NCBI RefSeq assembly: GCF_030915385.1
Contig: NZ_CP133268.1
Coordinates: forward strand, 3,632,001-3,696,000
DNA from: Neobacillus sp. PS3-12
GTDB lineage: Bacteria > Bacillota > Bacilli > Bacillales > Cytobacillaceae
Reading direction: 5' to 3'
DNA: 64,000 nt
Part shown: piece after piece, positions 9,820 through 19,080 of the stretch
Layout of the letters: each line of letters begins with the position of its first letter
How positions within the stretch are numbered: position 1 is the first letter of the stretch
Translations under genes and position numbers: made by a program
The notes under the pieces: model-generated
The model's database searches: none
Told to the model about the DNA's origin: nothing
The model's input: only the letters and a program-made list of their open reading frames with translations

Positions 9820-10716
9820 ATGATGAAATTAAATAAGCTTACGACAGAACAGCGCAACGAAAGAACAATGAATTTAGACACTTTGCCAACAATTGAAGTC
9901 TTAAAATTAATGAATGACGAGGATCAGAGCGTACCATCTATTGTAAGAAAAGAATTGCCTCAAATAGAGAAAGTTGTTGAAGCGGTGAAACGATCATTTC
10001 AATGCGGCGGGCACTTGATTTATATTGGGGCCGGTACGAGTGGGCGCCTGGGCGTTTTGGATGCTGCTGAGTGTGTTCCGACATTTAGTGCCGATCCTTC
10101 AATGGTACAGGGATTAATTGCAGGAGGAGAAAAGGCAATGACTGTAGCTGTTGAAGGCGCTGAGGATTCCATTCAATTAGGTGAAGAGGACTTGAAAAGG
10201 ATTCAATTAACTGAAAAGGACACCATACTTGGGATTGCGGCCAGTGGCAGAACGCCATATGTGATTGGTGCTTTAGATTATGCAAAAAAAATAGGCGCTA
10301 CTACAGCGAGTCTTTCCTGCAATAAGGATTCGGAAATTAGCAAGCACGCAGATATCCCTATTGAAGTACCAGTAGGCCCTGAAATTTTAACAGGGTCAAC
10401 AAGACTCAAGTCAGGAACTGCTCAAAAATTAGTGTTGAACATGATTTCTACTGCGTCCATGATAGGGATTGGGAAAGTTTATAAGAATTTAATGGTGGAT
10501 GTAAAGCCAACAAATGATAAATTAGTAGAACGTTCAAAATCCATTATCATGCAGGCTACTGAATGCAGCTATGAAAAGGCTGATCAAGCCTTTCATGAAG
10601 CTAATAAAAACGTTAAATTAGCAATCGTGATGGTTTTAACCAATCTTTCCAAAGAAGAAGCACAGCAGAAATTAGATTTAGCAAAGGGTTTCATCAGAAA
10701 TATCATTTCACTTTAG
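9820..10716 (+). CDS. murQ: N-acetylmuramic acid 6-phosphate etherase MurQ
   Basis: 298 aa SIS-domain lyase that removes D-lactate from MurNAc-6-phosphate to give GlcNAc-6-phosphate. Signature [20 protein letters not shown] and [11 protein letters not shown] mark the sugar-phosphate site, with the catalytic-region motif VEGAEDS between them. Length is normal for the family. RBS AGGAGA lies within the intergenic eight bases after mupG; ATG 9820 and ATG 9823 are both possible. Its substrate comes from MurP import and from MupG. Confidence 0.95.
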   Translation: MMKLNKLTTEQRNERTMNLDTLPTIEVLKLMNDEDQSVPSIVRKELPQIEKVVEAVKRSFQCGGHLIYIGAGTSGRLGVLDAAECVPTFSADPSMVQGLIAGGEKAMTVAVEGAEDSIQLGEEDLKRIQLTEKDTILGIAASGRTPYVIGALDYAKKIGATTASLSCNKDSEISKHADIPIEVPVGPEILTGSTRLKSGTAQKLVLNMISTASMIGIGKVYKNLMVDVKPTNDKLVERSKSIIMQATECSYEKADQAFHEANKNVKLAIVMVLTNLSKEEAQQKLDLAKGFIRNIISL

Positions 10717-10730
10717 GGGGAAAGATCAAA

Positions 10731-12191
10731 ATGTCTGAAACTAAAGAACAAAGGTTGGCTAGAGAAATCTATGAGAATGTCGGCGGATTGAGTAATGTCA
10801 AAAAGATTATTCACTGCATGACCAGGGTTCGTATGACGATTAAAGATGATCACAAAGTCAACGTGGATGCGCTGAAAGCGGTTGATGGTGTTTTAGGTGT
10901 CGTTGAAGATGAAACATTACAGGTTATTGTTGGACCTGGTATTGTAAATAAAGTGGCGAATATCATGGTTTCGGAAGTCGGCGTTAAGTTGGGAGAAGCC
11001 TTTCCGGAGCAATCTGATAAAAGCGGAAGAACTTTGACGGACCGAGAAATTGTTGAAGCAAAAGCAGCTGAAGTAAAAGCAAAAGAAAAGGCAAAACATA
11101 ATAACAGTACCGCCTTCAAACGAGTTTTGAAATCAATTTCAAATATCTTTGTTCCACTCATTCCAGCCTTTGTGGGAGCAGGGATTATTGGCGGGATTGC
11201 CGCTATTTTTTCCAATCTGTTGACAGCTGGAAGTATCGGCCATGAATGGGCTTCAATTATTACAACACTAAATATTATTAAAAACGGGATTTTTGCTTAC
11301 TTAGTGATTTATGTTGGAATTAACAGTGCGAACGAGTTCGGTGCAACTCCGGGTTTAGGCGGTATTATTGGTGCTGCCACACTTTTAACAGGAATGGACC
11401 CTAAGGCTCCGATTATGAATATTTTTAACGGAACTGCATTATCGGCTGGTCAGGGTGGTATTATTGGGGTTATTTTTGCCGTATGGATTTTAGCACTTGT
11501 TGAAAAAAGATTGCACAAGATTATTCCGAATGCAATAGATATTATCGTTACACCAACCATCGCATTATTGGTTGTTGGACTATTTACCATCTTTATTGTC
11601 ATGCCTATTGCTGGTGTTGTGTCAGGTGCACTGGTAGGGTCGATTACATGGGTATTAAATGTAGGCGGTGCTTTTTCAGGATTCATCCTGGGGCTTTTCT
11701 TCCTGCCAATGGTCATGTTCGGTTTACACCAAATTTTGACACCGATTCATATTGAAATGATTAATAAAATGGGTTATACGCCTCTTCTACCTATTTTGGC
11801 AATGGCGGGTGCAGGTCAAGTTGGTGCAGCTTTTGCGTTATGGGTAAAGTGCAGAAAAAATAAAAAGTTAGTGCAATTAATTAAAGGTGCCTTACCTGTT
11901 GGGATTCTTGGAATTGGTGAACCATTGATCTATGGTGTTACACTGCCATTAGGACGTCCTTTCATTACTGCATGCGTCGGCGGTGGGATTGGCGGTGCAG
12001 TCATAGGTGGGATTGGAAATATCGGTGCTATCGCGATTGGTCCAAGTGGAATTCCATTAATTCCACTGATTGCAAATGGACATTGGCTGGGATACGTCTT
12101 CGGCTTACTTGCCGCATATGTCGGGGGATTTATTGCGACATTCTTCTTTGGTATTCCAAAGGATGTTCAAAAAGAAACTAATGCAAACTAG
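10731..12191 (+). CDS. murP: PTS MurNAc transporter, EIIBC component
   Basis: 486 aa. The N-terminal EIIB domain (about 1-80) has the phospho-cysteine motif [10 protein letters not shown]; a charged linker of Lys/Ala/Glu follows (about 105-125), then the EIIC glucose-superfamily channel with about ten membrane segments and the sugar-binding [13 protein letters not shown]. There is no EIIA domain, so it needs a separate EIIA; a glucose-type EIIA is encoded just after murR. Imports MurNAc (or MurNAc-GlcNAc) with phosphorylation. GGGGGAAAG RBS, 14 bases after murQ. Confidence 0.92.
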   Translation: MSETKEQRLAREIYENVGGLSNVKKIIHCMTRVRMTIKDDHKVNVDALKAVDGVLGVVEDETLQVIVGPGIVNKVANIMVSEVGVKLGEAFPEQSDKSGRTLTDREIVEAKAAEVKAKEKAKHNNSTAFKRVLKSISNIFVPLIPAFVGAGIIGGIAAIFSNLLTAGSIGHEWASIITTLNIIKNGIFAYLVIYVGINSANEFGATPGLGGIIGAATLLTGMDPKAPIMNIFNGTALSAGQGGIIGVIFAVWILALVEKRLHKIIPNAIDIIVTPTIALLVVGLFTIFIVMPIAGVVSGALVGSITWVLNVGGAFSGFILGLFFLPMVMFGLHQILTPIHIEMINKMGYTPLLPILAMAGAGQVGAAFALWVKCRKNKKLVQLIKGALPVGILGIGEPLIYGVTLPLGRPFITACVGGGIGGAVIGGIGNIGAIAIGPSGIPLIPLIANGHWLGYVFGLLAAYVGGFIATFFFGIPKDVQKETNAN

Positions 12192-12203
12192 TTGGTGATC
12201 GTT

Positions 12204-13064
12204 GTGGAAGAAAATATCATTCTTGGCATTAAATCAAAATTAAATAATCTTTCAAAAACAGAAAAAAAGATCGGCGAATTTATTCTCAACCATTCTGTAG
12301 AAATAGTTAATGACAATACTAGTGAATTAGCTAAAAAAGCAGGGGTAAGCCCTGCTACAATTGTTCGGTTTTGCCGTTCAATTGGGCTATCCGGCTTTTC
12401 CCAGCTAAAAGTCCGATTGTATGCAGATGCTTCCAGTGTGGATGAGAAACTATTTACCGATATCAATCCAGATGAAGATGTGGCATTGATTGCTGAAAAA
12501 CTGGCACTTCGGTTCAATCAATCTATTTCACAAACTGTTCATATTTTGGATACCAAACGTATTGAAGAAATTGCTGATATCATGGAACATTGCTCAACGA
12601 TTTATGTATACGGATTAGGTGCTTCACATGTTGTTGCAGATGACTTTACACAAAAGTTTACACGAATTGGCAAACTTGTGATCAATACGTTAGACCATCA
12701 CCTATTAAGTTCTTCATTAATTAGTGCAGAAGAACATTGTATGTTTTTTGCCATATCGAATTCAGGTGAAACGAATGAAGCCATTAAATTGGCACAAATT
12801 GCTAAACAGAAAAGGGTCTATACGGTTGGCATTACGCAAAATGAGAACAGTACTTTAGCCAAATTGGTTGATTTTCCGGTCATTCATCATGGCGGTGAGG
12901 CGGTTATGCTGAGAAGTGCGGCAACAACCTCCTTGATTTCGCAATTATTTACCATTGATGTCTTATATTATGCTTATGTCAATAAACATGCTAAAGAAAT
13001 ATTAAACATGTTAAAAGAGTCAAAAATCAATATCCATACCTTTTTCCATAAAGAGAACGGTTAA
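12204..13064 (+). CDS. murR: RpiR-family repressor MurR
   Basis: Regulator with an N-terminal RpiR helix-turn-helix (LAKKAGVSPATIVRFCRSIG, about residues 40-60) and a C-terminal SIS domain (VYGLGASHVVADDF, FAISNSGETNEAIKLA) that binds a sugar phosphate, expected to be MurNAc-6-phosphate. TTG 12192 and GTG 12195 are possible starts, but GTG 12204 is best placed behind GGTGAT, giving 286 aa. It directly follows murP in the operon. It probably represses the promoter at 8698, which carries inverted repeats. Confidence 0.88.
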   Translation: MEENIILGIKSKLNNLSKTEKKIGEFILNHSVEIVNDNTSELAKKAGVSPATIVRFCRSIGLSGFSQLKVRLYADASSVDEKLFTDINPDEDVALIAEKLALRFNQSISQTVHILDTKRIEEIADIMEHCSTIYVYGLGASHVVADDFTQKFTRIGKLVINTLDHHLLSSSLISAEEHCMFFAISNSGETNEAIKLAQIAKQKRVYTVGITQNENSTLAKLVDFPVIHHGGEAVMLRSAATTSLISQLFTIDVLYYAYVNKHAKEILNMLKESKINIHTFFHKENG

Positions 13065-13156
13065 GGGTCCTTTAAAAACGATTAAAAGTGGGAATGTTTT
13101 AGGCCAAATATGTGCTAATTGGGCTTAATAATATTTTTAATGAAAGGGGTTATCGA

Positions 13157-13648
13157 ATGTTTCATCTTTTTCAAAATAAAGAAGTGGCTGTTCCAGATTA
13201 TCATTTATATATGCCGGTTACAGGAAAGCTGATCGAACTATCTGACGTGAATGATCAAGTATTTTCCACTAAAATGATGGGCGAAGGTTTTGCCGTAAAC
13301 CCGACGAATGGCAATATTGTGAGCCCTGTTTCGGGAAAAATCATAAGTATTTTTGAAACAAAGCATGCCATGGGCATAAAGATGGTGAACGGTCTTGAAG
13401 TATTGGTTCACTTAGGAATTGATACTGTAGAACTGAAAGGAGCACCCTTTGAGGTATACGCAAAAGAGGGACAAACCATTAAAGGCGGCGAAAAATTAGC
13501 CAAAATGGACCTAACCCAATTAGAATTAGCAAAAAAGGAAAATACTGTTATCGTTGTCTTCACAAATTCCGACCGCCTCAAAGGGTTAAGTATTGATAAA
13601 CAAGCGGATGACTTTGAGAGAGGCGAAATCATTGGTGAAGTAAAATAG
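13157..13648 (+). CDS. PTS glucose-type EIIA (Crr-like)
   Basis: 163 aa cytoplasmic phosphocarrier. The active-site His is H85 in EVLVHLGIDTVELKG, with the auxiliary His in ETKHAMGI. ATG 13157 follows GAAAGGGG; an upstream in-frame start lacks an RBS. MurP has no EIIA domain, so this protein is the likely phosphate donor for MurNAc uptake and perhaps for other EIIA-less glucose-family permeases. It closes the mur operon in front of a strong terminator. Confidence 0.92.
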   Translation: MFHLFQNKEVAVPDYHLYMPVTGKLIELSDVNDQVFSTKMMGEGFAVNPTNGNIVSPVSGKIISIFETKHAMGIKMVNGLEVLVHLGIDTVELKGAPFEVYAKEGQTIKGGEKLAKMDLTQLELAKKENTVIVVFTNSDRLKGLSIDKQADDFERGEIIGEVK

Positions 13649-13673
13649 TGTTTCTTTCAGTGGGAGATAGAAA

Positions 13674-13702
13674 ACCGGGCAAAAAACCGCCCGGTCCTTT
13701 TT
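13674..13702 (+). terminator. Rho-independent terminator of the mur operon
   Basis: ACCGGGC and GCCCGGT form a perfect 7-bp stem, followed by CCTTTTTAT. Confidence 0.88.
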
Positions 13703-13993
13703 ATGCCGTTATGACAACTGCCAATGAACATGACCATGGTTACTAGATTACGAGTATTTTGACCGCATGGTTACTTTTTTCTTTTAAGACTACGAAAAAA
13801 AGCTATAGTTCGGGAAAATTATAACATTAAGCTACCTGGGCATACATCTGTTTTATAGAATCAAATGGTGTTGATTGGTACGCCACAAAACGTTGGAAAT
13901 TATTTTGTCTAATAAGGGTCCAACCACAAGCCCTTTTAAAAAAATTTCTTTTACAATAGTTTTCATAACTCGACAGATGAAGGGAGGATAAGA
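13703..13993. other. Non-coding interval before the HAD gene
   Basis: About 290 bases with no convincing gene on either strand. Two partial repeats of CATGGTTAC (near 13732 and 13770) are visible, but no clear promoter or relic was recognised. Confidence 0.5.
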
Positions 13994-14856
13994 ATGAAAT
14001 ATTTGCTATTAGCAACTGATTTAGATGGCACTTTATTGAATGATGAAAAACAAATTGACTTAGAAACGATGGAAGCAATTCAGGAATTTCGCGGAAAGGA
14101 GGAAAAGTCATAGTGTGCACGGGACGTTCCCCTCTGTCCGCTACATGGATTGCAAAAACAATTGGGTTAAAGGATGAACCAATTATTGCTTACAATGGTG
14201 CGATCATCCTCGGGGAAAATGGTCAGGTAGTTGAAAGAAATATTTTTTCCGTTGAAACACTCCTACAATTTTGGAAAATATGTAAGGAAGCAGGCTGTTA
14301 TGCCCATTTTTATGAAGGGGACACTCTATTGGTTCCTGAGGAAAATAAGTGGAATAACAATTGGGTGAAAAATAATATACCTCTCTTTGAAAATTCAGGA
14401 TGGAAAATTGAAAGTTATAATTGGTATCGAAAACAATGCGAAGTGAAGCTTGTTGAGGATTTTTATGATTTTTTTCAAAACAGGCTTCCTAAAATCTCAA
14501 AGATAGCGGTATTCCATGAAGGAAATGCACTTTATAATTTTTCAGAAAAACTAAGCAAACGGATGAAACATTTGGAAATAAGCAGCAGTTCTGATTATCG
14601 CAATTTGGAAATAGCCCCAAAAGGTGTAACAAAGGCATCCGCATTAATGAAGCTACTGGAAAAACAAGGGATTTTATTAACACAAGCTGCAGCAATAGGA
14701 GATAACTTTAATGATTATCTAATGCTTTCTTATGCGGGCTTAGGAATAGCAATGGGCAATGCTCCGGTAAAGGTTAAGGAAATCGCAGATATAGTAACAG
14801 ATACTAATAACAATCGAGGAATGGCATTAGCAATTCGACGGTTTTTGTTAGCATAA
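13994..14856 (+). pseudogene. Cof-type HAD phosphatase, single-base frameshift
   Basis: HAD-superfamily (Cof/YkrA type, IIB cap) sugar-phosphate or nucleotide phosphatase. The catalytic motif I ATDLDGTLLN begins at residue 7 after ATG 13994 (RBS GGGAGG). The frame then hits a stop at 14111; adding one G in AAAGGAGG (14095-14102) restores GGKVIVCTGRSPL (motif II) and the gene continues through AAAIGDNFNDYLML (motif IV) to 14856, about 287 aa. Substrate unknown. As with the other breaks in this window, a sequencing deletion is the easiest explanation. Confidence 0.85.
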
Positions 14857-14930
14857 GATTTTTTAAATCCTGAATGTATGGATGACGTAGGAATATTAAC
14901 TGTAGGAAAAAGGCTGTTATAGGAGGAAAA

Positions 14931-15022
14931 TGGTGTTTACGTATGATGGCAGGGGGTGTATCGGAAATATTAATAAAAAAATGGCAGTGAAACCTATTTG
15001 GGTTTTACTGCTTCTTTTATGC
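14931..15022 (+). pseudogene. spoVR relic 2 (3' tip) with terminator hairpin
   Basis: The stretch GAGGAAAATGGTGTTTAC and the following 40 bases match the 3' end of spoVR relic 1 (8475-8520; encoded FTYDG...) with substitutions and indels. It is followed by the hairpin GGCAGTGAAACC/GGGTTTTACTGC with a T-rich tail, homologous to the hairpins at 8535 and 18873. No open frame remains. Confidence 0.55.
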
Positions 15023-15045
15023 AATACATGATGAATAAAGAAAGA

Positions 15046-15612
15046 TTAGGAAAAAATAGCGCTCATCATAATTTCAAATTCGGGGAAAATATGAGAGTGA
15101 AATACATCCTCTTCATTGAAAATACTTGGGGTCTCATAAATACCGTTTTTATCAAGGATATATTGCTCCACAATTTTCTCATTAGGGTAAATTAATAAAT
15201 ACTCTTTTACTCCATGTCTTTGATATTGGTTCATTTTCTCAATACGGTCTCTTCGCCAAGTGGAAGGAGAAAGGACTTCTACGATAAGATCTGGAGCGCC
15301 TTTGCATCCTCTATCAACTAATTTCCTTTCGTCGCATACTACGCTGATATCAGGCTGTACGACCTGGTATTCCTCATCATCTTCTGCAGCAGATAATCTA
15401 ACGTCAAAAGGAGCAGTATATACCTCGCATGTTTTCCCTTTAAAAAATGTATATAGCTCACCCGTAAGTTGGGTCACAATTCGTTGATGTTGTCGTGATG
15501 GTGTAGCTTGCATATAGGGTATACCATCAATAATCTCATAGCGTGGCTCATCAGGCCATGTTAGATATTCAGTATATGTTACTTTCTTAGGATGAGGTTG
15601 ATTAATACTCAT
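15046..15612 (-). CDS. Uma2-family (DUF820) PD-(D/E)XK nuclease-like protein
   Basis: 188 aa from ATG 15612 (AGGAGG eight bases upstream; an upstream GTG would abut the RBS). The fold signature is the restriction-endonuclease-like core: PRYEIIDGIPYMQATPS near the N terminus, VQPDISVVCDERK, GAPDLIVEVLSPSTWRRD and YLLIYPNEKIVEQYIL, giving the D...E-x-L pattern of the Uma2 family. These proteins are abundant in cyanobacteria and some Firmicutes; biological role is not established. It stands alone between spoVR relics, which suggests an acquired gene. Confidence 0.85.
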   Translation of the reverse strand: MSINQPHPKKVTYTEYLTWPDEPRYEIIDGIPYMQATPSRQHQRIVTQLTGELYTFFKGKTCEVYTAPFDVRLSAAEDDEEYQVVQPDISVVCDERKLVDRGCKGAPDLIVEVLSPSTWRRDRIEKMNQYQRHGVKEYLLIYPNEKIVEQYILDKNGIYETPSIFNEEDVFHSHIFPEFEIMMSAIFS

Positions 15613-15711
15613 ATGAGGCACCTCCTAAGTTATCCTTATTTTAACACTTTTTCTTAAAAAATACAGCTGATCATATTTTATGCCGTTAAATTTTAAAACT
15701 ATTTCAATGGA

Positions 15712-15999
15712 CCGCCTCAGCAGAACGAAGGCTGTTCGTATTGGCATCAACGGATTTTAAGGGAGTTGGATTTAACAAGCAGCGAAGCGATTGAATTTGC
15801 GAAATTAAATGCCGGGGTGATGCAGCCTTCGAGGATTGGTATCAATCCATAGTCGGATATTCCGTTCTTGCGCAATTATTTAACTAAGGATCTTGTGATG
15901 AGAAAAGATATTTATCTGTTCCAAAAAAAAGGGCAGGGATTATAAAATTGTTGATAAAGAATGGGAGAATGTCTTCTTGCCGAAAGAGATAAAAAATAG
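15712..15999 (+). pseudogene. spoVR relic 3 (central fragment with internal deletion and stops)
   Basis: Reads [40 protein letters not shown], then an in-frame stop, then [20 protein letters not shown] and after one frame change [12 protein letters not shown]. All are recognisable SpoVR segments, but the roughly 60 residues normally lying between the INP and [10 protein letters not shown] blocks are missing. Relics 1 and 3 share the same left boundary (CAGAACGAAGGCTG). No RBS or start. Confidence 0.7.
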
Positions 16000-16028
16000 T
16001 TGACATTATACCCGTATGGGTATAATAT
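16000..16028 (+). promoter_or_regulatory. Promoter with CstR-type operator (site A)
   Basis: TTGACA (16000-16005) and TATAAT (16021-16026) flank the perfect operator ATACCCGTATGGGTAT (16008-16023). Spacing is 15 to TATAAT, or 17 to the alternative TAATAT. Same architecture as site E at 22932, upstream of the intact repressor. It drives only a cstR relic here. Confidence 0.75.
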
Positions 16029-16075
16029 ATTGCTTGTCAGTGTTATTCCTTTTATTTAAAGGGAGGGCGAAATGA

Positions 16076-16135
16076 ATGAATCAGGGAAAAGCACGTAGAA
16101 GAAATAATGCAATTTTGTTGATTAAAAGTCGATAA
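16076..16135 (+). pseudogene. Relic of a cstR/yrkD gene (3' end)
   Basis: A 19-codon ORF starting at ATG 16076 behind GGGAGGG ends in NAILLIKSR-stop. The intact repressor at 23351 ends in AVDLLVKSR-stop, and both are followed by an almost identical sequence (TAAAAGGGTTGACACCCTCTTTTATTTT). The rest of the gene is missing, which points to a deletion inside a former second copy. Confidence 0.65.
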
Positions 16136-16186
16136 AAGGGTTGACACCCTCTTTTATTTTTATTTATATTATACCCTATAGGGTAA
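16133..16186 (+). promoter_or_regulatory. Terminator-embedded promoter with CstR-type operator (site B)
   Basis: AGGGTTGACACCCT forms a small hairpin followed by CTTTTATTTTT, while the same bases supply the -35 box TTGACA (16141-16146). TATATT (16165-16170) is an 18-base-spaced -10 box, and the operator ATACCCTATAGGGTAA spans 16171-16186. The copy downstream of the intact cstR gene is at 23621-23670. Confidence 0.65.
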
Positions 16187-16242
16187 TGTACTTAGGCTAT
16201 AAAGTAACAAACGTAAAAGGCGGCATGAGTGCTTGGTCTTAA
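16186..16242 (+). pseudogene. Relic of a rhodanese gene (3' end)
   Basis: From ATG 16186 the frame reads MYLGYKVTNVKGGMSAWS-stop. This matches the C terminus of rhodaneses such as the one at 20790 (ITNVKGGMSAWR). The 5' part with the active-site Cys is gone, so this is a deletion remnant lying between operator B and the intact rhodanese. Confidence 0.65.
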
Positions 16243-16267
16243 TGAAAAGTATTGGGAGGAAAATACA

Positions 16268-16564
16268 ATGAGAGCAATAACTGCAAAAGAAGTAGAAGAT
16301 TTATTAAATGAAGGAAAAAAATTAAATATCATCGATGTTCGTGAAGTAGCTGAAGTAGCAGCCGGTAAAATCCCAGGTGCTGTAAATATTCCATTAGGAT
16401 TAGTGGAATATCGCATGAATGAATTAGATAAATCAAAAGAGTATATCATGGTTTGCCGTTCCGGAGGCAGAAGCGGCCGTGCAACTCAATTCCTTGAAAG
16501 CTATGGGTTTAACGTGATTAACATGACAGGCGGAATGCTTGCATGGGAAGGTAAAGTAATATAA
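16268..16564 (+). CDS. Single-domain rhodanese sulfurtransferase
   Basis: 98 aa from ATG 16268 (GGGAGGA eight bases upstream). It has the full single-domain fold: NIIDVREVAEVAAGKIPGA (CH2A) and the active-site loop VCRSGGRSGRA with nucleophilic Cys, which accepts sulfane sulfur. Ends with GGMLAWEGKVI. The last third is nearly identical in DNA to a relic at 23997, showing recombination within the locus. Cytoplasmic, with no membrane segment. Probably co-transcribed with the rhodanese-MBL fusion 107 bases downstream and controlled by the CstR operator at 16171. Confidence 0.92.
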   Translation: MRAITAKEVEDLLNEGKKLNIIDVREVAEVAAGKIPGAVNIPLGLVEYRMNELDKSKEYIMVCRSGGRSGRATQFLESYGFNVINMTGGMLAWEGKVI

Positions 16565-16671
16565 ATTTTCTGATTCAACAAATACCAAACTATTAATCAA
16601 TTAAAGAATTTTCTTAGGGGAATTATCAAACATATTTTTTTAAGTAAAATTATACTATCGGGGGTAAATTC

Positions 16672-17808
16672 ATGGATTTAAAAGTAATAACTGCAGAGCA
16701 ATTAGCAGAAAAAGTAGTGAATAAAGATAGCTTGTTTATTTTGGATGTACGGAATGAAAGTGATTTTAATGATTGGAAAGTAGAAGGGGAAAACTTTACT
16801 TACTTGAATGTTCCCTATTTTGAATTAATTGATGGAATTGAACCTATTGCTGATCAGGTTCCACAAAATCAAGATGTGGTGATCATTTGTGCAAAAGGCG
16901 GCTCTTCCGTTTTTGTTGGAGAACAACTTGTTGAAGCTGGATTTAATAACATTTACACCTTAGAAGACGGAATGAAGGCATGGAGTGAGCACTTAGAAAA
17001 AGTTAAAATTTATGAGGATGATCAGATAAAAGTATTCCAATTTATCCGTGTAGGTAAAGGTTGCCTCTCCTATATGGTCGTATCGGAAGATGAAGCATTA
17101 ATTGTTGATGCTGCTCGTTTTCTTGATGTTTACATCGAAGCGGCTCAACAAGAAGGCGCAAAAATCACTCACATTGTAGATTCTCATTTGCATGCTGATC
17201 ACATCTCAGGTGGTAAAATGCTTGCGGAAAAAACAGGTGCTAAATACTATTTAATGAAGAGTGAAGGTGCTGTATTCGACTTCGAGCCTTTGGAAAACTA
17301 CAAAAAGATTGAGTACAATCAAGTTCAACTGGAAGTCTTAGCAGTAAAAACTCCTGGGCATACCCCAGGCAGTGTGTCATTCCTTGTAAATGATAAGCTA
17401 TTATTTTCAGGGGATACAATTTTTATAAGCGGCTTAGGACGGCCTGACCTTGGAAATAAGGTACGTGAATGGGCTAATGATTTATATCATACTGTTCATA
17501 GTAAAATTTCAGATATCGCAGATGATGTGATTGTTCTGCCTGGACATTACGCTGATTTGGATAGTGAAATAAACGCTGACCGTTTTATTGGTGATTCTCT
17601 TGGAAATATCAGAAAACGGAATGAAAAGATGTTTACAACTCCAAAAGATGAATTTTTAAATCGGGTTGAAAAATCGGCAAGCTCTGTTAAACCGCCTAAT
17701 TTTGAAGAAATTGTTGGCATTAACCGTGGAACTCAAAAAGCAGATACGGATAAAATGCAAGAACTGGAAATAGGTCCAAACCGTTGTGCCGTTCATCATG
17801 CTGAATAA
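16672..17808 (+). CDS. yrkH: Rhodanese-MBL fusion, persulfide dioxygenase-like (YrkH/CstB-like)
   Basis: 378 aa. An N-terminal rhodanese domain (1-105) carries the loop IICAKGGSSVFVG with Cys. A metallo-beta-lactamase domain follows (about 115-300) with the metal motif HLHADHISGG, the GHTPGSVSFLV loop, SGDTIF and LPGHYAD, matching ETHE1-type persulfide dioxygenases that oxidise low-molecular-weight persulfides to sulfite. The order is rhodanese then MBL, unlike staphylococcal CstB with its C-terminal rhodanese, and resembles Bacillus YrkH. Sulfite made here could leave via the TauE-type exporter encoded next. ATG 16672 behind GGGGG. Confidence 0.87.
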   Translation: MDLKVITAEQLAEKVVNKDSLFILDVRNESDFNDWKVEGENFTYLNVPYFELIDGIEPIADQVPQNQDVVIICAKGGSSVFVGEQLVEAGFNNIYTLEDGMKAWSEHLEKVKIYEDDQIKVFQFIRVGKGCLSYMVVSEDEALIVDAARFLDVYIEAAQQEGAKITHIVDSHLHADHISGGKMLAEKTGAKYYLMKSEGAVFDFEPLENYKKIEYNQVQLEVLAVKTPGHTPGSVSFLVNDKLLFSGDTIFISGLGRPDLGNKVREWANDLYHTVHSKISDIADDVIVLPGHYADLDSEINADRFIGDSLGNIRKRNEKMFTTPKDEFLNRVEKSASSVKPPNFEEIVGINRGTQKADTDKMQELEIGPNRCAVHHAE

Positions 17809-17869
17809 TAGAGAAAAGCAAAAGAAAAATCGGTTAGGTGTTAAGTACTAAAAGCTTGACTGACAAATA

Positions 17870-17895
17870 GGGGAACTGATCTAGGTTCCCTTTTC
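17870..17895 (+). terminator. Terminator after yrkH (duplicated element)
   Basis: GGGAAC...GTTCCC stem with CTTTT tail. The preceding 35 bases and the hairpin are clearly homologous to 25172-25232 after yrkE (shared AAAAGCT.GACTG.CAAATAGGGGAAC). Confidence 0.75.
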
Positions 17896-17910
17896 TAAAA
17901 AGGGGGCAAT

Positions 17911-18687
17911 ATGGACATTCATTTTGTTATTACAATTCTCCTCATTGGTTTTATAGGCTCATTTATTTCAGGAATGTTAGGTATTGGGGGAGCAATCATT
18001 AACTTCCCTATGTTGTTATATATTCCAGTGATGCTGGGAGTAGGACATTTTACAGCACATGAAGTATCTGGTATAACCGCCATTCAGGTTTTCTTTGCAA
18101 CCATTGGCGGTGTTCTGGCTTACCGTAAAGGCGGATTTTTAAACAAAACCCTTATTGCCTACATGGGTGTCAGTATTTTAATTGGAAGTTTCATTGGAGG
18201 ATTTGGCTCTACTCATATGTCGGAAAGCGGAATTAATATTGTTTATGGAATTCTTGCGTTAATAGCCGTTATTATGATGTTTGTTCCAAGAAAAGGAATT
18301 GATGATGTTCCTTTGGAACAAGTTAAGTTTAACAAATGGCTGGCAGCGTTATTCGCCTTCATTGTAGGAATCGGAGCAGGTATTGTCGGGGCAGGAGGGG
18401 CATTCTTATTGGTTCCAATCATGCTGGTTGTGTTAAAAATTCCAACAAGGATGACGATTGCTTCATCTTTGGCCATAACACTTATTTCATCGATCGGAGC
18501 TGTTTCTGGAAAAATTGCAACAGGGCAAGTATCAATTTTGCCTTCACTCATTATGGTCGTTGCCAGTTTAATTGCTTCACCAATAGGAGCAAATGCCGGT
18601 AAAAAAGTGAATACCAAAGTGTTACAAGTCATTATGGGAATGTTAATTTTAGTAACGGCAGTGAAAACATGGATGACCATTTTATAA
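17911..18687 (+). CDS. yrkJ: TauE/SafE-family sulfite exporter (YrkJ-like)
   Basis: 258 aa integral membrane protein with about eight hydrophobic segments in two repeats, each starting with the family glycine motif: [17 protein letters not shown] near residue 20 and [17 protein letters not shown] near residue 155. TauE/SafE proteins export sulfite or sulfoacetate and related anions. Position after the persulfide dioxygenase indicates disposal of sulfite. ATG 17911 with AAGGGGGC upstream; separated from yrkH by the terminator at 17870, so it probably depends on read-through or a weak promoter. Confidence 0.88.
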   Translation: MDIHFVITILLIGFIGSFISGMLGIGGAIINFPMLLYIPVMLGVGHFTAHEVSGITAIQVFFATIGGVLAYRKGGFLNKTLIAYMGVSILIGSFIGGFGSTHMSESGINIVYGILALIAVIMMFVPRKGIDDVPLEQVKFNKWLAALFAFIVGIGAGIVGAGGAFLLVPIMLVVLKIPTRMTIASSLAITLISSIGAVSGKIATGQVSILPSLIMVVASLIASPIGANAGKKVNTKVLQVIMGMLILVTAVKTWMTIL

Positions 18688-18710
18688 CTTAAATGTCTTA
18701 AAATGCTAAT

Positions 18711-18747
18711 GTAGATTGTTGGGTTTTTGCAACAATCTACTTTTTTA
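18711..18747 (+). terminator. Rho-independent terminator after yrkJ
   Basis: Perfect 10-bp stem GTAGATTGTT/AACAATCTAC with GGGTTTTTGC loop and T-run. A very similar hairpin ends the qox operon at 32206. Confidence 0.88.
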
Positions 18748-18872
18748 TTTCCTGCTGATAAAACATATTTAGAAATATATTTTGAACACAATGAAAAACC
18801 AGAGTTTTTTCTTTTGCTTAACAAGAACTTAAATGCTGTTGCAAAATTATAGAAAAAATACATTTAGCATAG

Positions 18873-18906
18873 AACGGCAGTGAGACGTATTGGTTTTTGC
18901 TGCCTC
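18873..18906 (+). repeat. GGCAGTGA terminator-like hairpin, third copy
   Basis: GGCAGTGAGAC...GGTTTTTGCTGCC forms a stem-loop closely related to those at 8535 and 14986, including the TTATGC that follows. No spoVR sequence is recognisable upstream in this copy. Confidence 0.55.
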
Positions 18907-18954
18907 TTATTATGCTTCAATTGTGAATAAAATGTGAACCTAACAAAAAGAGGC

Positions 18955-19013
18955 TTTACATTTTTTAAAAATATTCTATAATACCCATATAGGTATTAAA
19001 CCCACTAGGGTAT
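18955..19013 (+). promoter_or_regulatory. Promoter with two CstR-type operators (sites C and D)
   Basis: TTTACA (18955-18960), 16-base spacer, TATAAT (18977-18982). Operator ATACCCATATAGGTAT (18981-18996) overlaps the -10 end, and AAACCCACTAGGGTAT (18998-19013) follows directly, in the expected transcribed leader. It controls cdr and the genes after it. Confidence 0.75.
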
Positions 19014-19080
19014 ACACATGGTGATGAAAAGTATAAAGGTTAATGACTCATATAAATAAAACAAATCTGGAGGGAAAAAC

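Noticed and set aside
17838..17895. Riboswitch or T-box, because the same leader-like sequence occurs at 25172
   Set aside because: Both copies lie directly after stop codons and end in simple terminators; no aptamer-like conserved structure was recognised, so a duplicated terminator is the simpler view.
18243..18863. Long minus-strand ORF opposite yrkJ
   Set aside because: Shadow of the TauE gene; no RBS and unlikely composition.
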